From positions 23,651 through 87,650 of IMG/VR virus record IMGVR_UViG_3300030116_004830: 64,000 nt of DNA. One strand, written 5' to 3'. Every line of letters begins with the position of its first letter. Positions within the stretch are counted from its first letter, which is position 1. Positions 19,470 through 28,113 of this stretch are shown here, piece by piece. Position numbers and translations under genes: made by a program. Origin of the DNA: a virus. The notes beneath the pieces are model-generated. The model saw only the letters and a program-made list of their open reading frames with translations. It was not told the DNA's origin and ran no database searches.

Positions 19470-21086
19470 TCACCCTTGTAGAACCCAGTGAGTTTTAACT
19501 TCACACTTACTCATTGTTCTCGGCATAACAGTGCCTTCAATTGTAATTGGTCCCTTATCATCAGGAACAGTAAGAGTAGCAGTGCTTAGGAAATAATCTT
19601 GGAAGTTTAGCAAGATTTGTTCTCCGCTATCTTTATCGAATTGTAGAACAATCTCATTTGTTGAACCCAAATCTTCAGCATTATTCAACAATTCTTGGAA
19701 TAACTTATCATCAGTAACTAGAGCAGTAAAGGCAATCTCATATGTCCTTTGAGCAGGAATAGCATTCTTAATCGCTTTACTAGAAACACCAACATATCTT
19801 TTATCTTGTAGATTGTTATTAATCGTTAAAGAGAGATTGGTAATCTTTAGGAAGGTTTGACCAAAGCAACTAAACAATCCACTAGAGAAAAAGAACGGTT
19901 CTAATCCGCCATTTGCTCCTGTTCCTGATGGGTAGTTGAATAGAGATGTGTCTGTCCCTACATTATTTCTAGGAGTGTAAACTTGTGTTGTAGTCAAATC
20001 ATTAATGTAATCAACCGTTCTAGTGTTAAGGTCCATCGTCATTTTAACTTCTTCATTCTCGTTAGCAGTTAGAGTAAAAGTGTTTACTCGATTACCTCTA
20101 GCAATTCTAACAAGGGTTTCTGTTTCTGTAGCGACTCCTTGAGTAGCAGTTACATTTGATGTTTTAGCAATACTGTGTTCTAAAGAGAAAGAAGGCAAAT
20201 CAGTTCCATTAGCCTCTGAGAATTCATAGGTAATAGGGTTTTGAATTACACCTGCCGCAGTAAAAGTAGGAACAGTTAGTTTGTTCAAATTACTATGAGT
20301 ATCTATACTATGAATAACTGGGGGTAATAATTGAGTATCTTCTCTAGACCTGTAAAAAATTGGCCCTTGATTAAGATGAGCAGTTTCAAAAGAACCACCG
20401 TGAGCAGTAGAAGAAGTATCTCCTGTATCAATGTAAACTTGGTCAGTTGTTCCCGACTCTGCTAAGAACAAAGATTGAGGAACAGTAGAACCCGAAGCAG
20501 AAGTGTATTTTGCACCAGTGCATTTACCTAATGCATAATACAACCATGTTCCTTGATTAGCAATTAATCCAATATTACCTCCACTTGCGGTTTCAATTCC
20601 TTTGTATTGATAACTAAAGTTTCTACTACCTCCAAGTGAAAGATTCATCTGTTTCATCTCTATCTCAGTATTTGGGAAAGTAGCAGTTTCTACAAGGCCC
20701 ATCCAGTTATCAGCGTTTAACTTTAAAGAATTTGAACCTATTCTAGAAGCAGGACAAGGTGTTCCATAAGGATGAATATGGAAAAAGTCAGAATCATCAG
20801 AAGCAAAAGTAATAGAGGGAACTGGACTTACTGTAAATGTTGTAGTAGTATTGCTAGTAATAGTATGCATAGTAGATGCATTGCTATCGTCAGCATTAAA
20901 AATTTCTACTGTGCATCCCTTATACAAATCAGGAACTAATTCCATCGTTGTAAAAGGAGCCAACGGAGCAATTATACCCGTTGCTTCTGTTGATGCGCTT
21001 TCATCTATAAATCCACTTAGCGTCAATTCTGGAACAAACGCTATGTTTGCTTGGCTTCCTACAAATATATCTTCATTTACGGTCAT
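19470..21086 (-). CDS. Probable major tail tube protein
   Basis: This 538-aa beta-rich protein (MTVNEDIFVGSQANIAFVPE) lies immediately before the tail chaperone pair and after the tail terminator-like gene, the standard position of the tail tube gene. Regular alternating hydrophobic patterns such as KMTMDLNTRTVDYINDLT and FLKITNLSLTINNNL fit a tube-type beta-barrel. It is longer than typical tube proteins (150-300 aa), suggesting extra surface domains. The assignment rests mainly on gene order. Confidence 0.6.
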   Translation of the reverse strand: MTVNEDIFVGSQANIAFVPELTLSGFIDESASTEATGIIAPLAPFTTMELVPDLYKGCTVEIFNADDSNASTMHTITSNTTTTFTVSPVPSITFASDDSDFFHIHPYGTPCPASRIGSNSLKLNADNWMGLVETATFPNTEIEMKQMNLSLGGSRNFSYQYKGIETASGGNIGLIANQGTWLYYALGKCTGAKYTSASGSTVPQSLFLAESGTTDQVYIDTGDTSSTAHGGSFETAHLNQGPIFYRSREDTQLLPPVIHSIDTHSNLNKLTVPTFTAAGVIQNPITYEFSEANGTDLPSFSLEHSIAKTSNVTATQGVATETETLVRIARGNRVNTFTLTANENEEVKMTMDLNTRTVDYINDLTTTQVYTPRNNVGTDTSLFNYPSGTGANGGLEPFFFSSGLFSCFGQTFLKITNLSLTINNNLQDKRYVGVSSKAIKNAIPAQRTYEIAFTALVTDDKLFQELLNNAEDLGSTNEIVLQFDKDSGEQILLNFQDYFLSTATLTVPDDKGPITIEGTVMPRTMSKCEVKTHWVLQG

Positions 21087-21110
21087 TTTCTTTCACCTTT
21101 TTTTACTTAC

Positions 21111-21698
21111 TTACACGGCTACTGCGAATTTCTTCATCGTCACATTTACTTTATACCCAAATAATCTCTTTGCTTTATTATTGGATTCTGTTCTTCCTCC
21201 TAATATGATATGATTCATTTTTAATGAGTCGCCGTTAATTGTAACTGTTGCTCCTTTCCTCTTTGCTTCTAAGGTGTGCCTAAGCGACTTATAAAGTGAT
21301 TCCAATCTATCATGTGCAAAGATGTTATCTGCCGCCCTAGTGTCTCCTCCGCTAATAGTCCGTATATGGCAAGTTATATTATATATTTCATTGCGAACAT
21401 CCCAAGAAATAGTAGGATATTCTATATCTTGACCATCTTCAAACACTATAATTAGGTCTGAAGAAGTAGCCCCACCAATTGCAGGACTAGTTTGATTTAA
21501 CAAACTATACTGTCTAGCCTGTCCTCTACTTACTTTACCCGATGTTCCATCAGTAGAACCGCCCGAAGATAAATTACGAATATCAAGAATTGTAGGTTTA
21601 ACTCTATGACTACTGGATATACCTAGTGTATTCTGCATAACAGAAGCCGAAGGCCAATTGTCTCTTAACAATTGAACTAGGTATGTTACTTCATCCAT
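21111..21698 (-). CDS. Tail terminator/completion-like protein
   Basis: The product has 195 aa. DRLESLYKSLRHTLEAKRKG and a final beta section ending VNVTMKKFAVAV resemble tail completion proteins, in which a small alpha/beta fold caps the tube. The gene lies between head-tail connector and tail tube genes and overlaps the upstream gene at TAATG. Confidence 0.5.
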   Translation of the reverse strand: MDEVTYLVQLLRDNWPSASVMQNTLGISSSHRVKPTILDIRNLSSGGSTDGTSGKVSRGQARQYSLLNQTSPAIGGATSSDLIIVFEDGQDIEYPTISWDVRNEIYNITCHIRTISGGDTRAADNIFAHDRLESLYKSLRHTLEAKRKGATVTINGDSLKMNHIILGGRTESNNKAKRLFGYKVNVTMKKFAVAV

Positions 21699-21886
21699 TA
21701 TAAGCCACTTTCCTTAACTATCTTTTCTAATCTTGCGATTACTTCTTTTTCTACGGCTTCTGCCATATACTTCTCAATCTCTGCATCTGAATAAGTATAG
21801 TCGCCTAGACCACTTTCTTCAAATAATTTATTCCTTTCTTCATACATTCTCTGTATTTGTTTAACCAATTTCATTACTTCACTCAA
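21698..21886 (-). CDS. Small helical connector-region protein
   Basis: This 62-aa, strongly charged helical protein (MSEVMKLVKQIQRMYEERNK) sits between the connector and tail terminator-like genes and overlaps both. No family was recognised. A neck or completion role is possible from position only. Confidence 0.5.
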   Translation of the reverse strand: MSEVMKLVKQIQRMYEERNKLFEESGLGDYTYSDAEIEKYMAEAVEKEVIARLEKIVKESGL

Positions 21887-22997
21887 TCAAGAACACCCCT
21901 TCTTTCTTTCCATCCACCATTGCCATTGCTTCTTTTCTCAGAATATCATATTTTTCCTTTACCGAAATTTGATTATCCGATTCTGTAATAAGAACAGTAG
22001 CATCATCGGAACGAAGAATCTCACATGCTACAAGTTTAGTAGCCGCATCAGTAATCTGAGCAGGGACAGTTCCACTACCTGCAAAGTAAGTTGCCCTTAT
22101 TGAGTTAAGATGAATATATGGAAACTTATCCCTAAAGAAAATTCTACCTTCTCTACCAATTTTCCACCAATCATCCATTCTTCCAGTATCTTGTTTATCA
22201 GTAAATCCACTAACACTTATTCCATGTTCATTTGTGGTAGCCGAATTACCATTCAAATAAATAGAACAACCTGCACCGTCATCACTCGGAAGTAAAGAAG
22301 AAATGAGAACCTTATTTGAGTCCTCAGAATCCAAACAAGCGTAAAAGAAATCAGAAACCTGCTTTGCTCCTGTAGAATCTGTTTGACCCTTTGCCTGAGT
22401 AGCACCTGTTAATGACGCAGTTTTAGATGGATACTTCTCATTGATTAATGAAACAAGTTCCTCTGCGGCAGTTTTGTTGCCATAAGTAGTATCGAATCTC
22501 GAATTGGTAGTTCCTGCAAGTAAATTGAATACTAATCCGCTATTAGGTAATCGAAGATTAATTGTAGTTGTTCCGCTAATCATTGATGTATAATCATTCA
22601 TTGTTACTGACGCTTCTGCACCACAAATGTTAGTCCATTTGTTACCTTCCCAAATATCTAAACGAATCATCTTAGAAATACTGTGTCTATCTAACTGAAC
22701 AAACCCGATATAATCACGGTATCTACCAATTGCATAATGACCTACACCAAAAGTAAAATTATGATATTCCTTTTCGTAAAGTAATCTTCTCCAAGATGTT
22801 TTGGTTTTACTATCAATAAAATCCTCTATTCGTTTAATGAACTCTCCTACCTCTGAATGCATAGGAGTAGTGTTAGCAGAAAATGGAGGAATTTGTAATA
22901 GTTCTGCTACCTTATCGGCAGTAGTATAATATCCTCTACCTAATGAATAATCGGGATTAATAACAGTAGTATCAGAAGGCGATTTATACTGAGACAT
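21879..22997 (-). CDS. Head-tail connector (gp6-like adaptor)
   Basis: The 372-aa protein starts with TTADKVAELLQIPPF and FIKRIEDFIDSKTKTSW, the helical start typical of gp6/gp15-type connectors. It ends with helices such as ITDAATKLVACEILRSD. A large beta insertion lies between. Connectors of this kind sit under the portal and receive the tail. It lies between head genes and the tail module, as expected. Confidence 0.6.
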   Translation of the reverse strand: MSQYKSPSDTTVINPDYSLGRGYYTTADKVAELLQIPPFSANTTPMHSEVGEFIKRIEDFIDSKTKTSWRRLLYEKEYHNFTFGVGHYAIGRYRDYIGFVQLDRHSISKMIRLDIWEGNKWTNICGAEASVTMNDYTSMISGTTTINLRLPNSGLVFNLLAGTTNSRFDTTYGNKTAAEELVSLINEKYPSKTASLTGATQAKGQTDSTGAKQVSDFFYACLDSEDSNKVLISSLLPSDDGAGCSIYLNGNSATTNEHGISVSGFTDKQDTGRMDDWWKIGREGRIFFRDKFPYIHLNSIRATYFAGSGTVPAQITDAATKLVACEILRSDDATVLITESDNQISVKEKYDILRKEAMAMVDGKKEGVFLIE

Positions 22998-23000
22998 TTA

Positions 23001-24299
23001 TCATGCCTCCTTAGCAACTGGTATTTTTGAAATAGCCTCTTCTAATTTTTCTAATCTAGCCTTTAATAGATTTAGATAATATTTACGAGCCATATTGATT
23101 TTATCTGCTGTAAACTCACCTGCTCTACCTGCCGTCATTCCTGCACGACCAAGACCTCTAACCCTTTCAGTTTGACCAGTAGTAGCCGCCATTGTAGTTT
23201 TAGGTTTTAGAATAGCCGTTTTGATTTTTCTCCAAACTGTTTTGATTTCAACTAGGTTATTCAATTCGTCCCCTTCAAATTTAGGAATTTTTTCACCCTC
23301 ATCATCTAATTTAAATTTACCATAATTAGGATTATCTTCGGTATCATAAATGGTTTCAGGTTCTCCTTTTTCATTTGTAATAGTGGTTGGTTTTCTGATA
23401 GTTCTTCTATCATCTATCTCATACAATTTTTTTTCCGATATTGGTTTAAGAAGAATAGTAAGAGTCATAGTAAAATCATATAGAATATCCTTATCCAATA
23501 TATCTCTAGGAGTGTTCTTAATTATGATTCTCTCTAAATCCTTCTTGTTTTCAAATATAGAATCAATCAATATGTTTCCAAAATTTTCACCTTCATCTTT
23601 TAATGCTAAAGTCCCCTTTAATCCATCGGAAATTTCTACTATAGAAGAATCGGAATCAGGAGATGTTCTAGGCTTTTTTGGTTTATGCAAAGCAACTTCT
23701 ATTCCTAATTTTTCATACCATTTTATTTTACCGTGTTCTTCTTCAGGAGTATCAGAGCGCATATTAAATTTCAGAACTATTTTATTTTCAGGACTGTTTT
23801 CATCATAAGTAAGGAACTCTTTTAATTTTGCTTTAGTTTCAGTGCCGAAAACAGCATCTTGAAGCCTCTTTTCAAAATCTTTTAGAGTATATTCCTGTTC
23901 TAAAGCATCTTTTTCTTTAAATGGAGTAATCAATTGTTCTGTCTTAGGAATGTTTCTTACATCCTTTAATTTATAATCTTCAGGAAATTCGTCTAAATTC
24001 ATATGTTCTTTTAATTTGCCCAAAGGAATATCTGTTACCAATTCCTTTAATGAAGCATTCATTAATTTATCAAGAGTTTTCTTACTAGTTTTTTTCAAAT
24101 ACTCTTCTGTCTCTTTAGTATATGATTGTCCTCTTTCCTCTAGCAGTTCGTCCTGCTCATCTAAGATTTCATCTTCTAATTCATCAATTTGATTCTTCCT
24201 ATCTTGTTGATAAGGTATGAGAATATAATCTCTAAAGGACTGATAGAATCTACTATCGCTGACCTCTTGAAGAGTGCCGTCATACCATATTAGTTTCAT
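23001..24299 (-). CDS. Head-neck region protein, unknown
   Basis: This 432-aa protein has an acidic helical N-terminal part (ELEDEILDEQDELLEERG), a beta-rich middle and a C-terminal part rich in Gly, Arg and Ala (RVRGLGRAGMTAGRAGEF) followed by a coiled coil. It starts three bases after the next upstream stop and ends just before the connector gene. No family was recognised; a minor head or neck protein is the likely class. Confidence 0.5.
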   Translation of the reverse strand: MKLIWYDGTLQEVSDSRFYQSFRDYILIPYQQDRKNQIDELEDEILDEQDELLEERGQSYTKETEEYLKKTSKKTLDKLMNASLKELVTDIPLGKLKEHMNLDEFPEDYKLKDVRNIPKTEQLITPFKEKDALEQEYTLKDFEKRLQDAVFGTETKAKLKEFLTYDENSPENKIVLKFNMRSDTPEEEHGKIKWYEKLGIEVALHKPKKPRTSPDSDSSIVEISDGLKGTLALKDEGENFGNILIDSIFENKKDLERIIIKNTPRDILDKDILYDFTMTLTILLKPISEKKLYEIDDRRTIRKPTTITNEKGEPETIYDTEDNPNYGKFKLDDEGEKIPKFEGDELNNLVEIKTVWRKIKTAILKPKTTMAATTGQTERVRGLGRAGMTAGRAGEFTADKINMARKYYLNLLKARLEKLEEAISKIPVAKEA

Positions 24300-24304
24300 T
24301 TAAA

Positions 24305-25018
24305 TCACGCAAGCCACTTAGCCCAAGCCGCACCCTTTTGAATCATCTTACCTAATCCTAATCCACTATTAGGAGGAGAGTAGGTCGCTTGACCAGTAGC
24401 AGGGTCTATCCAGTATGGATTATTGTAATTATCATAACCGCTAGGAGGAACAGGATAACCACTTTGATTGGTCATTGCACCTTGTCCCATAGCCATGTTT
24501 TGATTCATGTTCCCCATCATTGGTTGACCTTGAATATTAGCAGGAGTATTGTTTTGCATTTGTGGTTGTCCTCCCATTGCTGGTTGTCCTCCCATTACTG
24601 GTTGCCCTCCTCCATCTCCAAAACCTTGAGCCTCTAAATACTGATTCTTTGCCATTTGTCTTTGATATACAACCTCTTGATTAATTGAAGATTGTAAAAT
24701 CTGTTGAATATCTAATTGAATATTTTCTTCTGTAATTCTTTCATACTCAGCAAGACATGCCTTTTCTAGAGTAATATCTCCTTGAGTGGCTTCTAATTTA
24801 AAATGCAATTTAGTTAGCATCCTACTCATTACTCTTTCAATAACATCTTCCAATAGTTTCTCATAAGAGGTAAAGAAGGCTTCACCATGATAAAGTAAAA
24901 ACTCTTCAACATGGTTATCTTGTAGAGTCAAAAGGTTATTCATAGCCTTGAAACTCTTATCGTTGTTTTGGCTCATTTGGCTCGCTAAAGCACTGTTGCT
25001 TGTTCCTAGTAATCCCAT
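24305..25018 (-). CDS. Minor head protein with GGQP repeats
   Basis: The 237-aa product has a helical N-terminal two thirds, then a low-complexity run with GGQPVMGGQPAMGGQPQM. It ends in a short Pro/Tyr/Gly-rich tail (PYWIDPATGQ) and a basic amphipathic segment (KMIQKGAAWAKWLA). It overlaps the zinc protein upstream by one base. Function unknown. Confidence 0.5.
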   Translation of the reverse strand: MGLLGTSNSALASQMSQNNDKSFKAMNNLLTLQDNHVEEFLLYHGEAFFTSYEKLLEDVIERVMSRMLTKLHFKLEATQGDITLEKACLAEYERITEENIQLDIQQILQSSINQEVVYQRQMAKNQYLEAQGFGDGGGQPVMGGQPAMGGQPQMQNNTPANIQGQPMMGNMNQNMAMGQGAMTNQSGYPVPPSGYDNYNNPYWIDPATGQATYSPPNSGLGLGKMIQKGAAWAKWLA

Positions 25019-25641
25019 TATTCATCACCTATTAATTCATCAATCTGTCCCATCTTACCCTTTAGTTCCATTAGTAGTATCATTAGTTTTTCTTCAGCAG
25101 TAGTCGTATCCGCCTTCGGGGGTTGTATTTCCCATCCCTTAGAGGTTAATGAAATTATATCCTTCTCCGTTAAAGCAGTAAGCGGCCCCCTACTTATTAC
25201 ATTCGGCATTCTTGCTTTGGGAATATACTTTTTGAACTCTAATCCATGTTTTTCAGCAATCAATTGTTGCTCTAACATTTCCATCTGTTTGAACATAGAA
25301 GAATGTTTAGGACAATAAGTTCCTCTTAATGGTCTACCCTTATGAACATGAGATAATGGAATAGGAGGTCTAAGTGTATCTCCTGCGTCCCACACATGAT
25401 GAACTCCACAAACTACACATCTATCTTTAATGTTAAATTTATAACCGTATTTTACCAACAATAGGCTTTTCTTTTCAGGCATTAATACCTTGGTTATCTC
25501 TTTCATTTGTTTCTTAGTATCAAGAGATTTATATTCAAAATTAATAATGGGTCCTGCGGCCCTAGCAGAGTTCTTCATTCTTAATGGGTTAATCATTGTA
25601 TTATCATTACCGATTATATTCGGTGTATATATTGCCGTCAT
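25018..25641 (-). CDS. Head-module protein with treble-clef-like zinc site
   Basis: The 207-aa protein contains CVVCGVHHVW and, about 30 residues later, TYCPKHSSM. Together these form a Cys-x2-Cys ... Cys-x2-His zinc site. The rest is helical and charged. It is encoded directly after the GTPase gene. No family was recognised. Metal binding is inferred from residue spacing. Confidence 0.5.
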   Translation of the reverse strand: MTAIYTPNIIGNDNTMINPLRMKNSARAAGPIINFEYKSLDTKKQMKEITKVLMPEKKSLLLVKYGYKFNIKDRCVVCGVHHVWDAGDTLRPPIPLSHVHKGRPLRGTYCPKHSSMFKQMEMLEQQLIAEKHGLEFKKYIPKARMPNVISRGPLTALTEKDIISLTSKGWEIQPPKADTTTAEEKLMILLMELKGKMGQIDELIGDE

Positions 25642-25645
25642 TTTA

Positions 25646-26323
25646 TCAATACTCCTTTATCATAGACATTATTCCTCGGTAAACCATTTCGGGGTCTGAC
25701 TTGGCAGATACGATGTATTTGAAACATGGTATTCCCTTATCTTGTAACCGTTGCATACCGAGCCTGAACGGTTCAAAAATTGGATGTTTCTCGATAGGTC
25801 CGTTGTGTTCATATTTATCCTTCCATAAATCATACTTGTTAGCCCATATGCCTACTGCGATTGGAAAGTCCTTGTCCTTCTTTCTTTTAGTTTTACCCTT
25901 TCCTAATCTCCAAAAATCATCACAAATCGTATCTACTAAAAATTGCCAAGAGAGTTGATGTTCTAAATTATAGGCTTCTGATAAATGGCGGTCATCAATC
26001 ATGAATATAAGATATTTTACCTTCCTTTTCATCATATCGTTTTTCCACGCATCCCAGTAATATGATTGACCTCCTACATCAGCAGTTTTGATTGTCCTAC
26101 TATCTTTATCTATTTTTACTGTTTTTCTAGAGGCACGATGTAAACCTTCTGTTCTATTCTGAATAACTGGAACTTCTCCTCTAGTTCTTAACTGTCGATG
26201 AAGGGTTGTTTTACCCGCCTTACTAGCACCATACACTCCAAAATTTATAGCATGAATTCTTTGGTAAAGGCTCATAGCCGCTTCTGCCGCTAAAATTGAA
26301 AAGCCTGTTAAAAGCGTAGCCAT
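25646..26323 (-). CDS. Small GTPase of Arf/Ras type
   Basis: This 225-aa protein shows the small-GTPase motif set in order. The P-loop is GASKAGKTT (32-40), G3 is DVGGQ (82-86), G4 is NKYD (162-165) and G5 is SAKS (206-209). The DVGGQ form is that of Arf, Sar and MglA-like proteins. The first 20 residues (LLTGFSILAAEAAMSLY) are hydrophobic and could be a membrane anchor or amphipathic helix. It is encoded immediately downstream of two small membrane-protein genes in the head module. Nucleotide binding is well supported; its role in assembly, entry or host manipulation is unknown. Confidence 0.85.
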   Translation of the reverse strand: MATLLTGFSILAAEAAMSLYQRIHAINFGVYGASKAGKTTLHRQLRTRGEVPVIQNRTEGLHRASRKTVKIDKDSRTIKTADVGGQSYYWDAWKNDMMKRKVKYLIFMIDDRHLSEAYNLEHQLSWQFLVDTICDDFWRLGKGKTKRKKDKDFPIAVGIWANKYDLWKDKYEHNGPIEKHPIFEPFRLGMQRLQDKGIPCFKYIVSAKSDPEMVYRGIMSMIKEY

Positions 26324-26326
26324 ACA

Positions 26327-26545
26327 TTAGTCCCACCCAATTAACTCCTTAAAACCATCAATTGCCAACCCAAGTAAATCAATACCGAATGAACCCATGA
26401 TGTTACCGACCAAAAAGAAAAACACCGTAGAGCCAACGCCCCATAACCAGTATCTTACTTTTAGAAAGAAAATATCGGCAGAATGCGCTCTAGATAAATC
26501 GTATGCTAACGACTGTTCATCTACTCCTAAGAGCCTATCTAACAT
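26327..26545 (-). CDS. Small membrane protein
   Basis: The 72-aa product has a strong hydrophobic span, YWLWGVGSTVFFFLVGNIMG, and a second moderately hydrophobic span before its end. It starts behind GGTGATGT. It lies directly between the GTPase and a two-span membrane protein. It is probably a virion or host-membrane component that works with them. Confidence 0.6.
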   Translation of the reverse strand: MLDRLLGVDEQSLAYDLSRAHSADIFFLKVRYWLWGVGSTVFFFLVGNIMGSFGIDLLGLAIDGFKELIGWD

Positions 26546-26557
26546 TGGACATCACCT

Positions 26558-26938
26558 TCATTCTAGTGCTTGAAGGAATGTTTCAGATACCTCATCATAG
26601 GGGGATTGTGGGCCACTGTAGTAGGTTAGATTTTTACCTTTCATGGATTCTCTAATCTTCTGCTTTTGTTGCTCATCTCTTTGTTTCTTTTCCCAATACA
26701 TATCTATCTTTCGATTCAATAACCACATTTCAAATCTATCATTCACTGCTAAATCAAACAGTGCTTTCTGTAGCATTATTACGCCTACAGTAATCAGTCC
26801 AAACAATATTGCATGTGTAACCGCAGTAAACGGTAATTGGCCACCATATGCAGAATAGAAATAAACATTCATTCCGCACATTGCGCCTACATACATTATC
26901 GTCATTATTAGCCTAGTATCTTTATTGATAGCCGCCAT
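26558..26938 (-). CDS. Two-span membrane protein
   Basis: The ATG at 26938 (MAAINKDTRLIM) is chosen because GAGAGGGAT precedes it and it avoids overlap with the upstream gene. The product is about 126 aa. Its two hydrophobic segments are IMTIMYVGAMCGMNVYFY and AVTHAILFGLITVGVIMLQK, followed by a long charged C-terminal helix (DMYWEKKQRDEQQKQKIRES). The topology suggests a small membrane scaffold next to the GTPase gene. Function unknown. Confidence 0.6.
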   Translation of the reverse strand: MAAINKDTRLIMTIMYVGAMCGMNVYFYSAYGGQLPFTAVTHAILFGLITVGVIMLQKALFDLAVNDRFEMWLLNRKIDMYWEKKQRDEQQKQKIRESMKGKNLTYYSGPQSPYDEVSETFLQALE

Positions 26939-26948
26939 TATATCCCTC

Positions 26949-27275
26949 TCAATTAAATTCAACGGTGAATACTTGACTGGTTCCTGCCGCAACAGTAACA
27001 TCTGCATATAGTCCGTTTCTGAAAACTACACCATGCATATCTGCTTCCGCAGAACCATTAATCAAACTGTTAGGGTCCATTCCTACAATCAATTGGCCAA
27101 TAAGGTTACTATTTGCTTTCGCCCCTGATGAAGCCACATCATACAGTTTGATGTAAGCAACGTCACCTGCACCAGTTACCATTCCGTGAACGCTAATCAA
27201 TTTGCCCTGTCCAATCGTTATTTGAGTATCAGCAGTAATAGCATTACTACTCCTACATCCACCTATTCCAGTCAT
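26949..27275 (-). CDS. Small head protein, possible decoration
   Basis: The second ATG (27275, MTGIGGCRSS) is preferred because GAGGTAAT sits at the right distance. The first ATG is six bases earlier. The roughly 108-aa beta-rich product (ITIGQGKLISVHGMVTGAGD) resembles small capsid decoration or virion surface proteins. It lies three genes after the capsid gene. Exact role unknown. Confidence 0.5.
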   Translation of the reverse strand: MTGIGGCRSSNAITADTQITIGQGKLISVHGMVTGAGDVAYIKLYDVASSGAKANSNLIGQLIVGMDPNSLINGSAEADMHGVVFRNGLYADVTVAAGTSQVFTVEFN

Positions 27276-27321
27276 CCGCATTACCTCGTTAAGAGATGCT
27301 AAATACTTTCAGCGTATAAGG

Positions 27322-27717
27322 TTACTCATCAGCAGAAGTTTCTTCTGAGGTTTCCTCAACAGGGGTTTCAGTAGCAGATTTTGAAGAAGTCAAAGTAGAT
27401 TTGACTGTCTCTACTGCTTTCTTTGGAACCTCTGCCGCTTTCTTTGTTACGGACTTCTTAGGCATCAATGCTGTCTTTACTGCTTTAGGCTCAACACTAA
27501 GTTTTTCTCCCATTTCAGTAAGCAATTCTTCAGGTAGGTCTTTGAAATCTGCATCAGTGAATTCCACTAGAAAATCAGGGTTCTTCATATACATAACTGC
27601 AATTTGAGAATTAACTTCTTGAGTAACCCCTGCTACGAATCTAATGTTCTGAAAAACAAAAGAAGATACACCATCTCCTTGTTGTTCATCTCTAGGTAAT
27701 AGAGTTAGTTTAGCCAA
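27322..27717 (-). CDS. Head protein with Lys/Ala/Thr-rich tail
   Basis: Translation begins at a TTG (27717) behind GGGTGAT; no ATG fits. The 131-aa product has a folded N-terminal part of about 75 residues (LTLLPRDEQQGDGVSSF). A disordered tail follows with repeated KKAxE/VPKKA and ending SEETSADE. It sits among capsid genes. It may be a minor capsid component; no family was recognised. Confidence 0.5.
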   Translation of the reverse strand: MAKLTLLPRDEQQGDGVSSFVFQNIRFVAGVTQEVNSQIAVMYMKNPDFLVEFTDADFKDLPEELLTEMGEKLSVEPKAVKTALMPKKSVTKKAAEVPKKAVETVKSTLTSSKSATETPVEETSEETSADE

Positions 27718-27727
27718 GGTATCACCC

Positions 27728-28102
27728 TCAAATTAAACCGTAAACTCTTAGCCTAAACTGCATCCCACTGTGGGTATTACCATCAGTTTGTTCTGCTGGT
27801 GTGGCTTGTAGAGCGTCTACTATCAACATAGTGAATTGAGTAGCACTAGTATATCCACCACCAGTTGTAGTAGTTCCATCTATTACAAAGGTCGGATAGA
27901 ACTTCACATTCGCAGTTCCAGTATGAGTAACTGCGCTAACGGTAGATAGTCCAAAGTCAGACGCACTGAATACAACACCTGCTGAATCATAAGTAGAAAC
28001 ATCTACGAAAGCATCAACAAAGTATTCATCGCCCGAAACTCTAGGAGCAGTTGCTCCTTTATGGTCAGCCAAGATATGAACTTCAAATACTTCTTCGGTC
28101 AC
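27728..28102 (-). CDS. Capsid-associated protein, possible decoration/cement
   Basis: The 124-aa beta-rich protein (MTEEVFEVHILADHKGA) is encoded immediately after the major capsid protein, the usual place for a decoration protein. Its start region has GAGGTGATTTTA. No named family was recognised. Confidence 0.5.
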   Translation of the reverse strand: MTEEVFEVHILADHKGATAPRVSGDEYFVDAFVDVSTYDSAGVVFSASDFGLSTVSAVTHTGTANVKFYPTFVIDGTTTTGGGYTSATQFTMLIVDALQATPAEQTDGNTHSGMQFRLRVYGLI

Positions 28103-28113
28103 TTAAAATCACC

